A stretch of 64,000 bases of DNA, from contig OX411543.1 in assembly GCA_948146395.1 (NCBI GenBank), forward strand, positions 58,829,689-58,893,688, in the 5' to 3' direction. The stretch is from Fragum whitleyi. Taxonomy: Eukaryota > Mollusca > Bivalvia > Cardiida > Cardiidae. Under the pieces are notes generated by a model. It saw only the letters and a list, made by a program, of their open reading frames with translations, made no database searches and had not been told where the DNA came from. Below are positions 41,951 through 53,320 of the stretch, one piece after another (the stretch's first letter is position 1; each line of letters starts with the position of its first letter). A program made the translations under genes and the position numbers.

Positions 41951-42875
41951 TTTATTTTCAAATGTGAACGTCGATCAGGACTACGCTATATGTAGAAGTT
42001 TGTTCTGTGTATTTTTGTTATTGTTTCTTTGGTTTTTAACGTCACTTACAGCAGTTTTTTTTTTTTAATTATACATCGGCAGCTAATGCACATACCCAAA
42101 ATTTTCTGTCGTTTCTTACGCCACTATAATCACAACATTTCACCCTATCCACAAATAGACTACCTACTTACCATTCGTCTATTGGTGGTAGACTTGTGAC
42201 TCCTGCTACTATGACTTTCGTCAAGTTCCGAGTAAAAGTTGACCAAGCCTAGGGATATAGAATTTATCAAGTCAAATAACTCTTGGTATTTTTAATTGTC
42301 ATTCACATTTTTTGAATTTCTTGTTGTTGTTTTACAAAGAATAACTAAAAAAAATCATGCCCATATTAACTTCTGGATTTAACGTCAGTAAACTCGGCCA
42401 ACATTCCTTTGCTATTTCATCATGTTGTTTTTTCTTGTTGTTGTTGCTTGTTTGTTTAATGCTATCATTTTTATTCATTCTTATGGTACTAATTTTCCAA
42501 ACAAAAAAAAGCACACATTTTTGCGTCGATATAATGGTAGAAAAAAAAGTTATCGTTAATTCGTTTTCCCTGTGCTCAGGTTATTTCAATATCAAATAGT
42601 CTAGATAGATACTAAAATCCACAGACACATTATACGACCAGTAAGGCGCCGCTAATGGCAGACAAAACATATTTAGGCAAATGGCTTAGACGATCCAGTG
42701 TATCATTGGAAAATAATATCATTTTTTAGTTCGAAGAGGGTTTCTTATATTATTTATATTTCATTCAATTTCACGCTTTGAATTTTCTTCTGCCCATTTT
42801 TCGATCGGCTTGTCTCGAAATCTATAAAGCACAAAAAGTATGAAGAAGCTATGCTATTTATATAAAGAAAATCTT
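41951..42875. other. Intergenic, no gene seen
   Basis: AT-rich with T-rich runs. Frames at 41880, 42332 and 42357 are low-complexity. Confidence 0.45.
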
Positions 42876-42990
42876 GAGCTGCGTTCAGGGTGACAAATTG
42901 TGCAAACTGTTATCAAATCATATCCCGTTTTGCACGTGCACTTTCGTGAAAAGCGGGGTATGATTTGAAAACAGTTTGCAAACAGGCTGG
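42876..42990. mobile_element. Hairpin element, copy 6 (right end short)
   Basis: GAGCTGCGTTCAGGGTGACAAA to CCCGTTTTGCACGTGCAC, then AAAGCGGGGTATGATTTG and AACAGTTTGCAAACAGG. The outer right arm is missing. Confidence 0.7.
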
Positions 42991-43491
42991 TTAAACAAAA
43001 TGTAAAAAAATATACTGGTATTTGTTATGTGTGTAGGGAGTGTACCATAAAGGCCTTATTTAAAATAGAATTCACAAACATTCTATAATGTAACATCAGC
43101 AGACTTACGGACGGACAGTTAGTTAAAACCGCCAAGATGTCTGCGTTGTGTTAGTCACGGTGAAAAAAGGCGGGAAATGGTCCTTGTTGCGATTCTTCGA
43201 GGTTAATCTTTATCGCGTCAGAAGATAATCCGCTGTTAACTGTCATTAACCCATAAGCTTATCTTTATTGTATGCAAGAATACGATTTTCTAATCAAAAC
43301 TTAGTTTTGGCATTAACTGCGCTTACCTTATGTATGGTCCCTTTGAGAAATGGAGAAAATGTTCACCCAGGGAATTTTGAAAAGACTGTATATAGATATT
43401 TGAATTGGGCATTGGTCCTTGCATAGGTCATCCGGAAGTGGTATTCAAGATTTAAAATATATTTTTTAATCGACTGTTATATACAGTTAAG
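42991..43491. other. Intergenic, no gene seen
   Basis: No recognisable feature. Confidence 0.4.
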
Positions 43492-43915
43492 AAAATCGTG
43501 AAGTTGATACGATGATTGATTTTGGAATTAAATTGAACGAGTGTGTGGGGCAAGTTTTGAGTGAAACTAAAGGATGGTAATCCAATATCGCCTATTTTGA
43601 TCAAGATGAACAAAATTAGCGATATTTATTATCCCCTCCCTCCCCCTTTAATAATATTTACGTCCTTTTCTTTTTCTGTGTCTTCAAGGACCAATCAGCT
43701 ACTTTAAAATCCGTATCAGCCAATAGAATCGTAGAAAAAAAATGATCGATTTGAAGTATATATTGGTCGTCTTGAACAATTTCGAATTTTTTCTTATAAT
43801 TTAGGAGGGTTTTTTTTTTCAAAATGAGTGAGTGGTTTGAACGAATGAACTGAGTGAGTGTTTAAGAATAATTTTGATCGGAATGCGTGTCAATTTCACG
43901 ATGTTTTTAACTGTA
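43492..43915. mobile_element. TA-flanked mariner-like MITE (copy 8)
   Basis: TACAGTTAAGAAAATCGTG at the left; TGTCAATTTCACGATG then TTTTTAACTGTA at the right. The inner pair around GATCAAGATGAAC (about 43590-43625) is present. Confidence 0.82.
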
Positions 43916-44148
43916 CGTGCGTGCATTATCTAAAATGTACCATTGGCACACACAGTTAAATATATTGTATTTAGAATTACATGTAATGTGTTGGATTAAA
44001 AAATGAATCTGGTCTTAAAATTGCAATTTATTTCAAAACCAGATGTGTAATCATTTAATGAGTAAATTAATTAACATTTTCACTGTCATATGCACTGAGT
44101 ATGCGTAATTTAAAGTCGACTTTTTTTCTTTCAACATTATTTTAGTTA

Positions 44149-44330
44149 TATTGCGGCGGCTGGAGCACCTAACAATGGATTCCTGGTATTTCTCTCACCA
44201 GTACAACCAACACGTCCTTTCCTAGCCTCCGGCTGCTATCTCACATAGGTCTACGATTATCAACTTATTGGTGAGAGACAAATAGCCGGAAAGGATGAGT
44301 GCCGCCGTCGGGGATCGAACCCGGGACCTG
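44149..44330 (-). mobile_element. tRNA-derived SINE, family B (copy 2, minus strand)
   Basis: In reverse it reads AGGTCCCGGGTTCGATCCCC...GATAGCAGC.GGAGGCTAGG...AATCCATTGTTAGGTGCTCC. It lacks the ATATTGAAAG tail and starts at the same internal position as the 8147 copy. Confidence 0.78.
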
Positions 44331-44570
44331 TTTTCCGAATACAATGTACCTTCTTTTGCAGTTGAGACTTAGGAACTTTTCCAAGATTTTTAATAACCGG
44401 TAGAAAAGATGCTTAAACTTTAATCCAATAGCTTATAAATCTTTAAAAAGAAAAGGACATCTTTATTTCTCTTCTTCAGATTTTCCGAGCACCATGAGGA
44501 GCCCAGTGAAGTATTTCGTTTGCAAACGGGCATGATTTTTCCTGCAAAATCGAATACAGAACTCCCTAAA

Positions 44571-44697
44571 CGGCAGTGCGTTCAAGATGACAAAACTGTT
44601 TGCAGATTATATCCCGCTTTGCACGTAAGTGCACGTGCAAAGCGGGATAAAGTTTGCAAATAGTTTTCACCGATTTCATATCCTGAACGCAGGACCG
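44571..44697. mobile_element. Hairpin element, copy 7
   Basis: CAGTGCGTTCAAGATGACAAAACTG to CCCGCTTTGCACGTAAGTGC, then GTGCAAAGCGGG.. and CATATCCTGAACGCAGG. Confidence 0.78.
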
Positions 44698-44987
44698 GTT
44701 TCATTTAAGCAGGAATGGAAAGTTTATGGAGTCTAAATAGCTTAATAGCTTTATTATTTATCTATTTGTAATCTTTGTGTAAATTTGTTCACCATCTAAA
44801 GCAAACAAATTTGGATGGTCCAACACGCTTGTAAAACGTCAATGTATGGATAATAAATTGTATATACTTTCACAAAATTTCCAGGACCGAACATGCCGGG
44901 TAGAATATAAGGTACAGTACTGTACTTGCTCAAGCGATTGTAACCCTTATGTTATAATAATTATTTTAATAATGATAATAAGAATAA

Positions 44988-45300
44988 ACAAGAGCACCGC
45001 CTACGGGTGCCTACGCTCGGCAGTCAAGTGCTGGAAGTGGGAAAAAATCTAAGTCGAAAAAGGGGCATAATTTGCATAAAATGCATCTAGAGTTACCCCC
45101 CTTGATAGTATATGTTGCTCTTTTGATGGTGAACGTGTGTGCCAAGTTTCAAGAGAATGCCTTCAGTAGAACCAGAGATATAACAAAATGTCAAAGTTTT
45201 CGCACGACGACAACAACGACAACGACGACGACGACACGGAGGCTATAGCAATACCTCGGGTTTTCTCCGAAAACAGCCGAGCTAAAAATCCCATTGTTTC
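44988..45300 (+). mobile_element. Dispersed element E, uninterrupted copy
   Basis: GAGCACCGCCTACGGGTGCC to TTTTCTCCGAAAACAGCCGAG, colinear with the split copy at 2916-4108. It contains the unoccupied TA site (TAGAGTTACCCC) corresponding to the MITE insertion at 3434-3866. A (GAC)n tract at 45205-45240 is simple sequence. Confidence 0.75.
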
Positions 45301-45353
45301 TATATCACAGACGACCGAAATCTGTACCATAGTATATGTATGCAACGGGCTCC

Positions 45354-45354
<1 letters not shown>

Positions 45355-45391
<37 letters not shown>

Positions 45392-45424
45392 TAATAATGA
45401 TAATAATAATAATAATAATAATAA
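45355..45424. repeat. (ATA)n microsatellite
   Basis: About 22 trinucleotide units with two ATG interruptions. It yields poly-I and poly-L frames that are artefacts. Confidence 0.95.
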
Positions 45425-45633
45425 AGAGGCTACCCATGTGGTCTCATAATCTTCCATGTTGGCCTCTTGTGTCATGGTCGATCCAATATATATGTTACAG
45501 CGCTTTGAAGATTTCAAGCCATGTCCACCCTAATAATAAACGCATGCACACAAAGATAATGACTGAGACCGGCGTCCGCATTTTAGAAATACTCGTCCAG
45601 TTAGCCTATACTGCTGAAAAAATGACCTGTTAA

Positions 45634-46600
45634 GGTTCATGTAAAGAGTTTGAGACCCAATATTTAGGGCACTTCTTTAGCCAAGAAAAAGCAGTATGTC
45701 CATGTATATTATATATCAAAATGAAGCTATTCGTGAGCACAAGCAGTTAGGCAACATAAGACCGCCATAGCTATAGCGGTATAACCAAAACATTGTGGAA
45801 AAGGGTCATTTTGTACAGAACAAGCAACTGCATGACGGTTGCACAAAATTGCCCTGTATTTTAACAAAATACGGTCTGAAGTACCATCCAGGTAGTGCTA
45901 CAACCTTAGATATAAAACTCAGTCTCAAAAGGGTCTTTTGAAACAATCAATTTCCATTTATTTTGTCAACATACATGTCAAACCGGTTTGGTCAGTTTTC
46001 AAATTAGATGTAAGGTATGGTGCAACATCACACCATAATATTGTGAAATATTTTCTGCGATTTATTTCAAATTATAGTTTTTTTTAATTCAATGATCTAC
46101 AATATTACTTTATATTTATCTTTCTGTGATATAGCAATTGATATATTGCTAAACAACCTTACAGGTATATAAATAATTAATGTCTATTTATGTTGTGATA
46201 ACACACCATACCCTAAAAAGATCTACACGTTTGCAAAATTAGAATGACATATATGACATATGTGTTTATAAAATAAGTCAAAATAAATTGCTTGCATAAC
46301 TACGTTTTGGGGCTGAGTTTTATACCAATGGTTGTAGCACTACCTGGATGGTACTTTAGGCTAGACTTTGTTAAAATATGAGCCAATTTTATCCACCAGT
46401 CGTGCAGTTGCTTGTTCTGTACAAAATGACCCTTTTCCACAATGTTTTGGCTATACCGCAATAGTTACAACAATCTTATGTTTTTCAACTTCTTGTGCTC
46501 ATTAATAGCTTCATTTTGATATATAATATTCCTGGACACACTGCTTTTTCTTGGCAAATGAATGCCCTTAAAATTGGGTCTCAAACACTTTACATGAACC
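45634..46600. mobile_element. TTAA-flanked foldback transposon, 967 bp (copy 1)
   Basis: Ends GGTTCATGTAAAG..TTTGAGACCC and GGGTCTCAAACACTTTACATGAACC are inverted repeats. Complementarity runs inward for nearly 300 bp on each side (to about TATAAAACTCAG at 45913 and CTGAGTTTTATA at 46313). TTAA at 45630-45633 and 46601-46604 flanks it. TTAA duplication is typical of piggyBac and Kolobok. No ORF in the ~390 bp AT-rich middle. An equal-length copy is at 53840-54806. Confidence 0.88.
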
Positions 46601-46612
46601 TTAAATGATAAG

Positions 46613-46760
46613 TACAGTTAGTAACATCGTGAAATTGACACTACTATCGATCAAAACTATTCTGTATCGTTCATTTAGCGCTCCATGTATTCCAAACACT
46701 CACTCAAGCCATTCAAAAGCGCTCCAAAATAACTGGAAAAGATTAGAACAACGACTAAAT
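46613..46760. mobile_element. TA-type MITE, truncated (copy 9)
   Basis: TACAGTTAGTAACATCGTG with AAATTGACA, then the CACTCACTCAAGCC and CATTCAAAAGCGCTCC tracts; it then stops. Only the outer ~150 bp remains, next to the TTAA element. Confidence 0.7.
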
Positions 46761-47023
46761 TCAGAATAATATAGCTTTTCTGTATTTTCGGAAAGGTCCT
46801 AGCTGCAATAATGTACCCCTCTCTCTCTGATATACTCCCACATCAGATTATCGAAGGAGGGATACGTTATCGTATCTAGAAAGGTCCATACCTTGGGGTT
46901 CCCTGAAAACAGTCGAACCAATAAAAAAGGACTATTCCGACTAAGAAATTACGAAAAGTGAGCATATTTCGAAACTGAAATTCTTGAGCCAAGTAAGCCT
47001 GTGAATTCCGCGTAACCTCTGAT

Positions 47024-47173
47024 CTGCCCTGTATTCAGGATATTAAAACGGCGAAAACTGTTTGCAAATTATACCCCGCTTTGCACGTACAAATGCGTGC
47101 AAAGCGGGATCTAATTTGCAAACAGTTAGCACCTTTTTTTGTTTTTTATTTTTTCATCCTGAACGCAGAGCAG
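47024..47173. mobile_element. Hairpin element, copy 8
   Basis: CTGCCCTGTATTCAGGATATT to CCCGCTTTGCACGTAC, then TGCGTGCAAAGCGGG to CATCCTGAACGCAGAGCAG. The right arm has a T-rich insertion (about 47133-47155). Confidence 0.82.
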
Positions 47174-47583
47174 AATCTGCAATTCTAGAATCTACCATTC
47201 TCGTCGAACATCACAGATGCATAGACCCTTTTAGCTTGGCGAGACCCATACACGTCGATGTAAACATCCCAAATACCCCAGAGAATTAACATAGGTCGAG
47301 ATGTCACTGATTTACTTACAAATACAAATAGGGGAGATTTGGCTTTGATGAGATTTAAGTATCATCTTATCCTGTTTGATCAAAGGATTAACTAGATATT
47401 AACACCATTTTGTCTTTAGATACTCGCCAAATATCTTCACTTTTGACGCTTTATGTGGACCCTCTATCAGTCCAAAGGAAGTTTGTGTGATTTTTCATGG
47501 AAAAAGAATTATCAAATAAATACATGTACTTTAAAGTACCTAATTCTTTTCTGACCAAAAAGATTGTAGAGATAAAAAACATG
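47174..47583. other. Intergenic, no gene seen
   Basis: No recognisable feature. Confidence 0.4.
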
Positions 47584-47712
47584 CCCGCTGTTCGGAATGA
47601 TAACATGAGTGAAACGATTATAGAAATGACATCCCGCTTTGCCCGTGTAGATACGCACAAAGCGGGGTATTATTTCAAACGTTCGCAAGCGTGTTTGCAT
47701 CCAGAATGAAGG
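47584..47712. mobile_element. Hairpin element, copy 9 (diverged)
   Basis: CCCGCTGTTCGGAATGATAAC to CCCGCTTTGCCCGTGTAG, then GCACAAAGCGGGGTATTATTTC and TTTGCATCCAGAATGAAGGG. Confidence 0.68.
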
Positions 47713-47854
47713 GTATGGTGGTGTTTTAAAAGTTCTGTGCTATTTTGATATGCTGGTTCCCTAAAATAACCAAACTATATAGATATTGGGAGTGATGCGT
47801 CAAATATCAATTTTAAATGAATGGCCATAACGGGTTTTCGATACTCACTTATAA

Positions 47855-48225
47855 GTATAGGATGGAAAACGAGTGCCGTGGTATAACGTAAATAGACACT
47901 AGCTTTTACATGTAGCGAGTGTCTATTTTCCATATATCGTGGCACGAGATTTTCTATCTGACTTAGACCACGCTTTTCTAATTTTGTCTGTATTTTTTAC
48001 CAGAACATCTGCACAACGAAAACGAGAGTAAAACTCGCTATAATATTACTGTAACTATGTGTAATTACGAAACTATACTTATGAATCTTTTATCGTTACT
48101 TTTTGCAGCTCTTTCGCATGTTTGCAACTGTAGAATGTCTTTTGGAAAAAGCGATCAAATAATATGCTCGACACATTCTTAAAATGACACGGCACACAAA
48201 ATCTATCAAGATTCACGTGCACGAC
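47855..48225. repeat. Dispersed element F (copy 2, opposite orientation)
   Basis: ATAGGATGGAAAACGAGTGCC..AATAGACAC faces GTGTCTATTTTCCATATATCG..GAGATTTTCTATC. The following sequence (CCACGCTTTTCTAA, TAATATTACTG, TGTCTTTTGGAAAAAGCG, TATGCTCGACACAT) is the reverse of 35570-35830. Confidence 0.7.
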
Positions 48226-48756
48226 ACATTTTCATTGTATATCTGTAAATACATTGCTAGGAGTTGTATCTGTGTTTTATATTTTTGAAACACTGTTCTC
48301 TGATTGGCCGATTTGCTTCAAGCGTGGTCTAATTGCGGATCTATCGTCGAGAAATAAGCATGGTGACTCGTGTATACGGTTATTTCAGGATTTTAATCGC
48401 TTGAGACACATAGGTCTCAAACCTCTCTCTTTCAACGAGGAGGAAAGTGTGATTCCCGCCCCATCGCTTGTGTCTCTATTCATTACCATTGCTCGTTTAC
48501 CATTACCATTTTTCACGTGCATTCACATTTCAGAATTCGTCTCTCAGGTTTAGTGCTTTGGGAAAAAGGGTTATATTGTTGAGTAGCAGTGCCAGTCCAC
48601 GGAAAGCACGGGGTTTTAGTGTATTTGTAAATTTGCATGGCAAATAGCTCTGAAAACCAGTCTAACTGGATTGTCTACTTTCCCGGTGTCATACAGTGTA
48701 ATATCGATTACGTAAGGAATACACGAGGCTTCGGAGGGCCTGTATTGTTCGTGTCG

Positions 48757-48787
<31 letters not shown>

Positions 48788-49206
48788 AACACCATCTATG
48801 TGAAAATTTCAACTTAATTTGTCTATTCATGTGGGGATAATTTATTCTTAAGGAATCTTACATGATTAATGTCCTGTTTTCCCGAGACATTGCATTATAC
48901 CACAACACGACTTTAAGAAAAGCACGGTCGCATCATGGCAAACATTTTGGACCGTTTCAGAAAAATCCATACATAACAATAGGCGCAGTTGCGCAGTTGC
49001 GCTTGAAATGAATTTGATCTGGTTGTCCTTTATTTCCATGACGCAACACCATTTTGCAACACTGCCCATAGTATACCCATAGTCACATGATATTGAATAT
49101 TTCATGAAAATATCATTAACATACGAAATACTATTTATGAGTTTTGTTAACAAAGAATTCATCATCATGAAAGATCTCGCCTTGGCTCACACACTCCGTG
49201 CAAGTA
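48226..49206. other. Intergenic, includes poly-T run
   Basis: A 24 nt T run is at 48757-48780. 48290-48330 is an inverted copy of the 22060-22105 piece. Frames of 99-100 residues at 48254 and 48866 have no recognisable domain. GCGCAGTTGCGCAGTTGCGC sits near 48982-49001. Confidence 0.45.
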
Positions 49207-49276
49207 CAGCCCTGCGTTCAGAATGACAAAATGGTGCGAACATTTGCCAATTATTCCCCGCTTTGCACGCAATTGC
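49207..49276. repeat. Hairpin element, left half only
   Basis: CAGCCCTGCGTTCAGAATGAC to CCCCGCTTTGCACGCAATTGC; the right arm is absent. Confidence 0.65.
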
Positions 49277-49730
49277 ACATTTTAGCTGACTCAAAATCAC
49301 ACGAAAATTATGTTGCTTTTTTTAAATTACATTTTTAATGAAGAAATCTTAGAGAGCAACAGTTTGGGTTTTTCTTTAATAATTTGGTTGAATTCTGTCA
49401 GGGAGATTCAGGGGAGTTAAATGAAAAGCTAGTGATCGAATACGAGCTAATGAATGACACTCGGGCGCAAGAAGCGCACATCGCCATGACAATAGGCCTG
49501 CTGAACTTCGTCCAGTGGAGCTGAAGATAAGATTTGTTTTATATGGTGATCTTTTGGGGTCCGAATTTTGACTCTTTGTCAAAAGCGTCGGACTTTTTGT
49601 TAGGTAACCGAAAATGCGCTGTAAATACGGAGCGTTGATATTGCTTGAAACGTAGCGAACAACTGCAATTAGTAAACGAGTCGTCAATAAGATAGTGGTG
49701 AAGCTCCGATGTAGTACATTTACATACTAC
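49277..49730. other. Intergenic with repeat tail
   Basis: GCCATGACAATAGGCC..GTCCAGTGGAGCTGAAGA (49480-49525) matches the tail of the 165 bp tandem element at 24540-24583. No gene is seen. Confidence 0.5.
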
Positions 49731-49865
49731 TCCTGCGTTCAGGATGATAAACGGTGGAACTTTCTGCGAAATTACTATAGTATATCCCGCATTGCACGTG
49801 CACTTGCAAGCAGAGGGTATAATTCGCAAATAATTTGCACCATTTAGTCATCCTGAACGCAGAAT
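49731..49865. mobile_element. Hairpin element, copy 10
   Basis: TCCTGCGTTCAGGATGATAAACGG to CCCGCATTGCACGTGCACTTGC, then AATTTGCACCATTTAGTCATCC and TGAACGCAGAATAG. Confidence 0.8.
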
Positions 49866-50014
49866 AGTACAACAACACCCTTGCGATATTGTAAAATTCA
49901 ACGCAGTTATTTCGTCCTGTGTCCGTCGGCACAGGCTGGGGAATAGGGGGTGGGGGCTAGGGGGATATGACAATATAGAAAGGTAAGAAATACTGACAAC
50001 TGTGTACACACATT

Positions 50015-50175
50015 TCTCCCTGACCCAGTGGTATAGCTGCACGACTCATGAACTAGAGGTCCGTGGTTCGATGTCCGTGGTTCGAGCCCTACCGTCGCAA
50101 TGTATTTATTGGCAAATACTTGATAGCCAGCTCCAGTTCACCCAGGTGAAGAATAAGATAGCAGTGGATTGAAAC
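50015..50175 (+). mobile_element. tRNA-derived SINE-like element
   Basis: CTGACCCAGTGGTATAGCTGC (A-box region) and GTGGTTCGAGCCC (B box, about 50081-50093) give a tRNA-like head. GTCCGTGGTTCGA is duplicated in tandem at 50060-50087. A body follows to about 50175. No second copy was seen in the window. Confidence 0.5.
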
Positions 50176-50195
50176 CATTACAGACATGAAAACAT

Positions 50196-50330
50196 CTGCC
50201 CTGCGTTCAGGGTCGTGAAACGGTGCAAACAGTTATCCAATTGTACCCTTCTTTGCACGTGCACTTGCGTGCAAAGCGGTATATAATTGGAAAACTGTTT
50301 GCAGCGTTTTGTGTTCCTAATCGCAGGGTA
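50196..50330. mobile_element. Hairpin element, copy 11
   Basis: CTGCCCTGCGTTCAGGGTCG to CTTTGCACGTGCACTTGCGTGCAAAG to GTGTTCCTAATCGCAGGGTAG. Confidence 0.83.
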
Positions 50331-50770
50331 GGGTTGGATGTTTGTCTTTATAAGCTTCAAAGCTTTTGTCGCAATCTAACTAAATATATATAAGTATAAA
50401 CCAAAATTAAATTGATGGATAAATAATCCTCAGAAATCACAGAAAAGTAACCGGAGACAATAAAATCATATAAATTAATGCTTTACTAACTTAATAATAC
50501 AATTTGTAAATTGATATCACTTTAATTATGAAGCAACTGACTGACATTATACATTTATTTCCCGCCATTATTCACACATATGGTATTCAAGGGCCCCTAT
50601 ATAATGACCTGGACGCTATAAAAAGCAGGAATCCCCTGGGGGTCGGGATTGAACAATGGCACCCTGGAAAATAACGTCTGGTATCGATGACTGGTAATCG
50701 CATATTGAACATTTGTTTCCGTAGTTTATGTTTTTGCGGAACAACATCCGTTTTTCCAACCCTTGATACT
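50331..50770. other. Intergenic, no gene seen
   Basis: AT-rich, with no recognisable feature. Confidence 0.4.
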
Positions 50771-50900
50771 TCCCTGCATTCAGGATGACAAAACGGTGCA
50801 AACAGTTTGTCAATTGTACCCCGCTTTGCACGCAAATGCAAGTGCAAAGCGGGGTATAATTGGAAAATGGTTTTAAGCGTTTTGTGATCCTTAAAGTAGG
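50771..50900. mobile_element. Hairpin element, copy 12
   Basis: TCCCTGCATTCAGGATGACAAAACG to CCCCGCTTTGCACGCAAATGC, then AAGTGCAAAGCGGGG to TTTTGTGATCC. The right outer end has diverged. Confidence 0.82.
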
Positions 50901-51019
50901 GTTGGATTAATATGTGTGGTCCAAAAATGTTTTCGTTAATTTCCCAAAGCTTTGGTGGTGGAAATTGTACAGAAAAAAAAACATCGGCAGGCTTCGAATG
51001 ATTTCGGACTTTTACATAA

Positions 51020-51115
51020 GAAATGTTACAAAGCTTTTCACAAATGAACTAACGTGCAAAGCGGGTTTCATTTCTTAAATGTTCAAAGACGTTTTTGTAT
51101 CATGAACGCAGTGTG
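51020..51115. repeat. Hairpin element, right half
   Basis: AACGTGCAAAGCGGGTTTCATTTC to GTATCATGAACGCAGTGTGG. The left arm is barely recognisable. Confidence 0.6.
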
Positions 51116-51241
51116 GTTCATAATATGTGTAAAATCATTATGGTAAAAAGAGATTTAGTCTGATATTAACAATTTCTACTTTTATCACAGTGTTTTAGCG
51201 TATTCAACACTCACTACCAAAGAGAGTGCTTGTCGATAAAA

Positions 51242-51365
51242 CCTGCCCTGCGTCCTGCTTCGAAATGTTTACGAATCATTTTGGAAAATGATACCCCGCT
51301 TTGCATGTGTACATACGTGCAAACTGAAGAATCATTCACAAACGTTTAAGAATCCTGAATGCTTT
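51242..51365. mobile_element. Hairpin element, copy 13 (diverged)
   Basis: CCTGCCCTGCGTCCTGCTTCG to CCCCGCTTTGCATGTGTAC, then TACGTGCAAACTG and CCTGAATGC. Confidence 0.68.
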
Positions 51366-51541
51366 GTCTCTCGCAACTGGGTTGATAATCGTAGACTTAT
51401 GTTAGATAGCAGCTGGAGGCTAAGAAAGGATGCGATGGTAGTACTGGTGAGAGGAATTCCAGGAATCCATTGTTAGGTGCTCCAGCCGCTGCGATATAAC
51501 TGAAAAAATGTTGAAAGTGGCGAAAAACTCCATTCAATCAA
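51366..51541 (+). mobile_element. tRNA-derived SINE, family B (copy 3, 5' truncated)
   Basis: CTGGGTTGATAATCGTAGAC.. through GATAGCAGCTGGAGGCTAAG and AATCCATTGTTAGGTGCTCC to ATGTTGAAAGTGGCG..CTCCATTCAATCAAT. It is joined directly to hairpin copy 13. Confidence 0.8.
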
Positions 51542-51898
51542 TAAATTATCCTGAATGCAGATGTGTCTTTTTATCTCACTTTCTAGATATTGTCTGGTTT
51601 ACAGGTTTAGACAATAAAATTCTTAAACATATGGGAAAAGGGATAAATATAGGGTCAATTGACGAGATAAGTTTTATTGACGCTCATAAAGCTAGTAAAT
51701 AGTTGGGTATGTGACTCTAATTCCAACAATAATTTACAATCTGGGTACATAATAAGTACTCCCGTTGCATCCTCAATATTATCATATAAGTCATTATGGC
51801 GAAACTTATTACCACGCCTGCGGCTACCGGCCTAGAAGTGGTGTTCGGTTTTGGCGGCAAGCGCTTGGCTGGTGATTTCAAAGGTCCCGGGTAGATCT
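51542..51898. other. Intergenic, no gene seen
   Basis: No recognisable feature. A 64-residue frame at 51508 begins inside the SINE. Confidence 0.4.
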
Positions 51899-52034
51899 CC
51901 TGCTCTGCATTTAAGATAACAAGACAGTGCGAACCGTTTGCCAATTTTACACCACTTTGCACGCAAGTGCGCGTGCAAAGCGGGGTATAATTGGCAAAGT
52001 GTTAAAACCGTTTGATCATCCTGAACGAAGGGCA
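51899..52034. mobile_element. Hairpin element, copy 14
   Basis: CCTGCTCTGCATTTAAGATAAC to CCACTTTGCACGCAAGTGCG, then CGTGCAAAGCGGGGTATAATTG to GATCATCCTGAACGAAGGGCAG. Confidence 0.82.
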
Positions 52035-52297
52035 GATCTTGTCCCTGATAATTTTTAATATGTCCCTAAATATTCTGATTAAAGCGCTTATAAAATTTAT
52101 CATCTACGACTTCGCAGTGATTTTTCAAATCGACATTCAACAGCGTTACAAATCAAATATAAGTAAATAAATAATTGAAATATGGTAATATGTACGGTTG
52201 TTGATTCATTAAAAGCAACCTCTATTCGTGCAAATACGTCATCAAGTTTTGGAAATTTTGTAAATCAGGGGTAGGATTTCTGGGGTAAGTTTCCACC

Positions 52298-52743
52298 TAC
52301 AGTTTCTAACATTGTGAAATTTACGAGATGGATACTTTTAGAATGATTTTGGATTGAAACTGAATGAGTGTGTGGGTCGAGTTTTAAATGAAATTCAAGG
52401 GAGGGAATCCAATATTGCTAATTTGTCCAAGATGAACAAAATTAGCATTTTTTATTACCTTCCTTTGAATAAAATATACGTACTTGTCTGTTTGTGTGTC
52501 TTCGAGGACTAATAAGACACTAAGATATCAACACTAGTTAACCAGTAAAACCATAGAGTAATTTGATCGATTTGAATTAAATGTTGTTCGTCTTAAACGA
52601 TTTCGAAATGTTTACTGGTGATTTCGGGGGGGGGGGGTCCGTGCTATTTGAGTGTTTGGAATGAATGAATGGGGCGCTGAGTGAATGATTTAGTACGATT
52701 TTGGTCGGAATTGATGTCAATTTCACGATGTTTTTTTAACTGT
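52298..52743. mobile_element. TA-type mariner-like MITE (copy 10)
   Basis: TACAGTTTCTAACATTGTG at the left, TGTCAATTTCACGATG then TTTTTTTAACTG at the right. The inner pair is at about 52398-52470. A run of 12 G at 52626-52637 lies inside it. Confidence 0.8.
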
Positions 52744-53320
52744 TCAAAGCACATTGTGAAGACTTTGTGATCAGATTATGCTGGGTACAGTCGTTGCTTG
52801 ACGACACTTGCGAAATTACGTGTATCTATAGGACCATTCAATTATCGGTTTATCCTAAGAATTGCAAATTGTGTCATTTTGTTAATTCAAATGTCGAAAG
52901 TGAAATGCAATCTTTTTAATTAGATTACGAATATACACTATCATCAAGTGGTTAATGTCTTTTTTAAATGTCAAATCGAAGTTTAAAAGTGTGTATACTG
53001 AAATATTCCACCCTCAGCGAAAATTTTGACATTTTGTTATTTACTCGAAATTTCTTTTTTGACAGTAGCAAGAATTCGTGTCAATCTATGATGCATAAAT
53101 GTATATTGAAATCATTTAATGCTTGTACAACCACTTTTAAGGAGTACGCGTGTCACCCATTTTTATAAATTTTATTATTTATAACCATTATCATTATTCA
53201 TTTTATTTTTAATGTACGTATCCTCTGTCTCCTTTTTCTTCTTATTACTACTATTATTATAAGAATTATAATTTGAATAAAAGTTCCCTTCTTGAGATAA
53301 TCCATTTTGATTATGATATT
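52744..53320. other. Intergenic, no gene seen
   Basis: AT-rich, with no recognisable feature. Confidence 0.4.
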
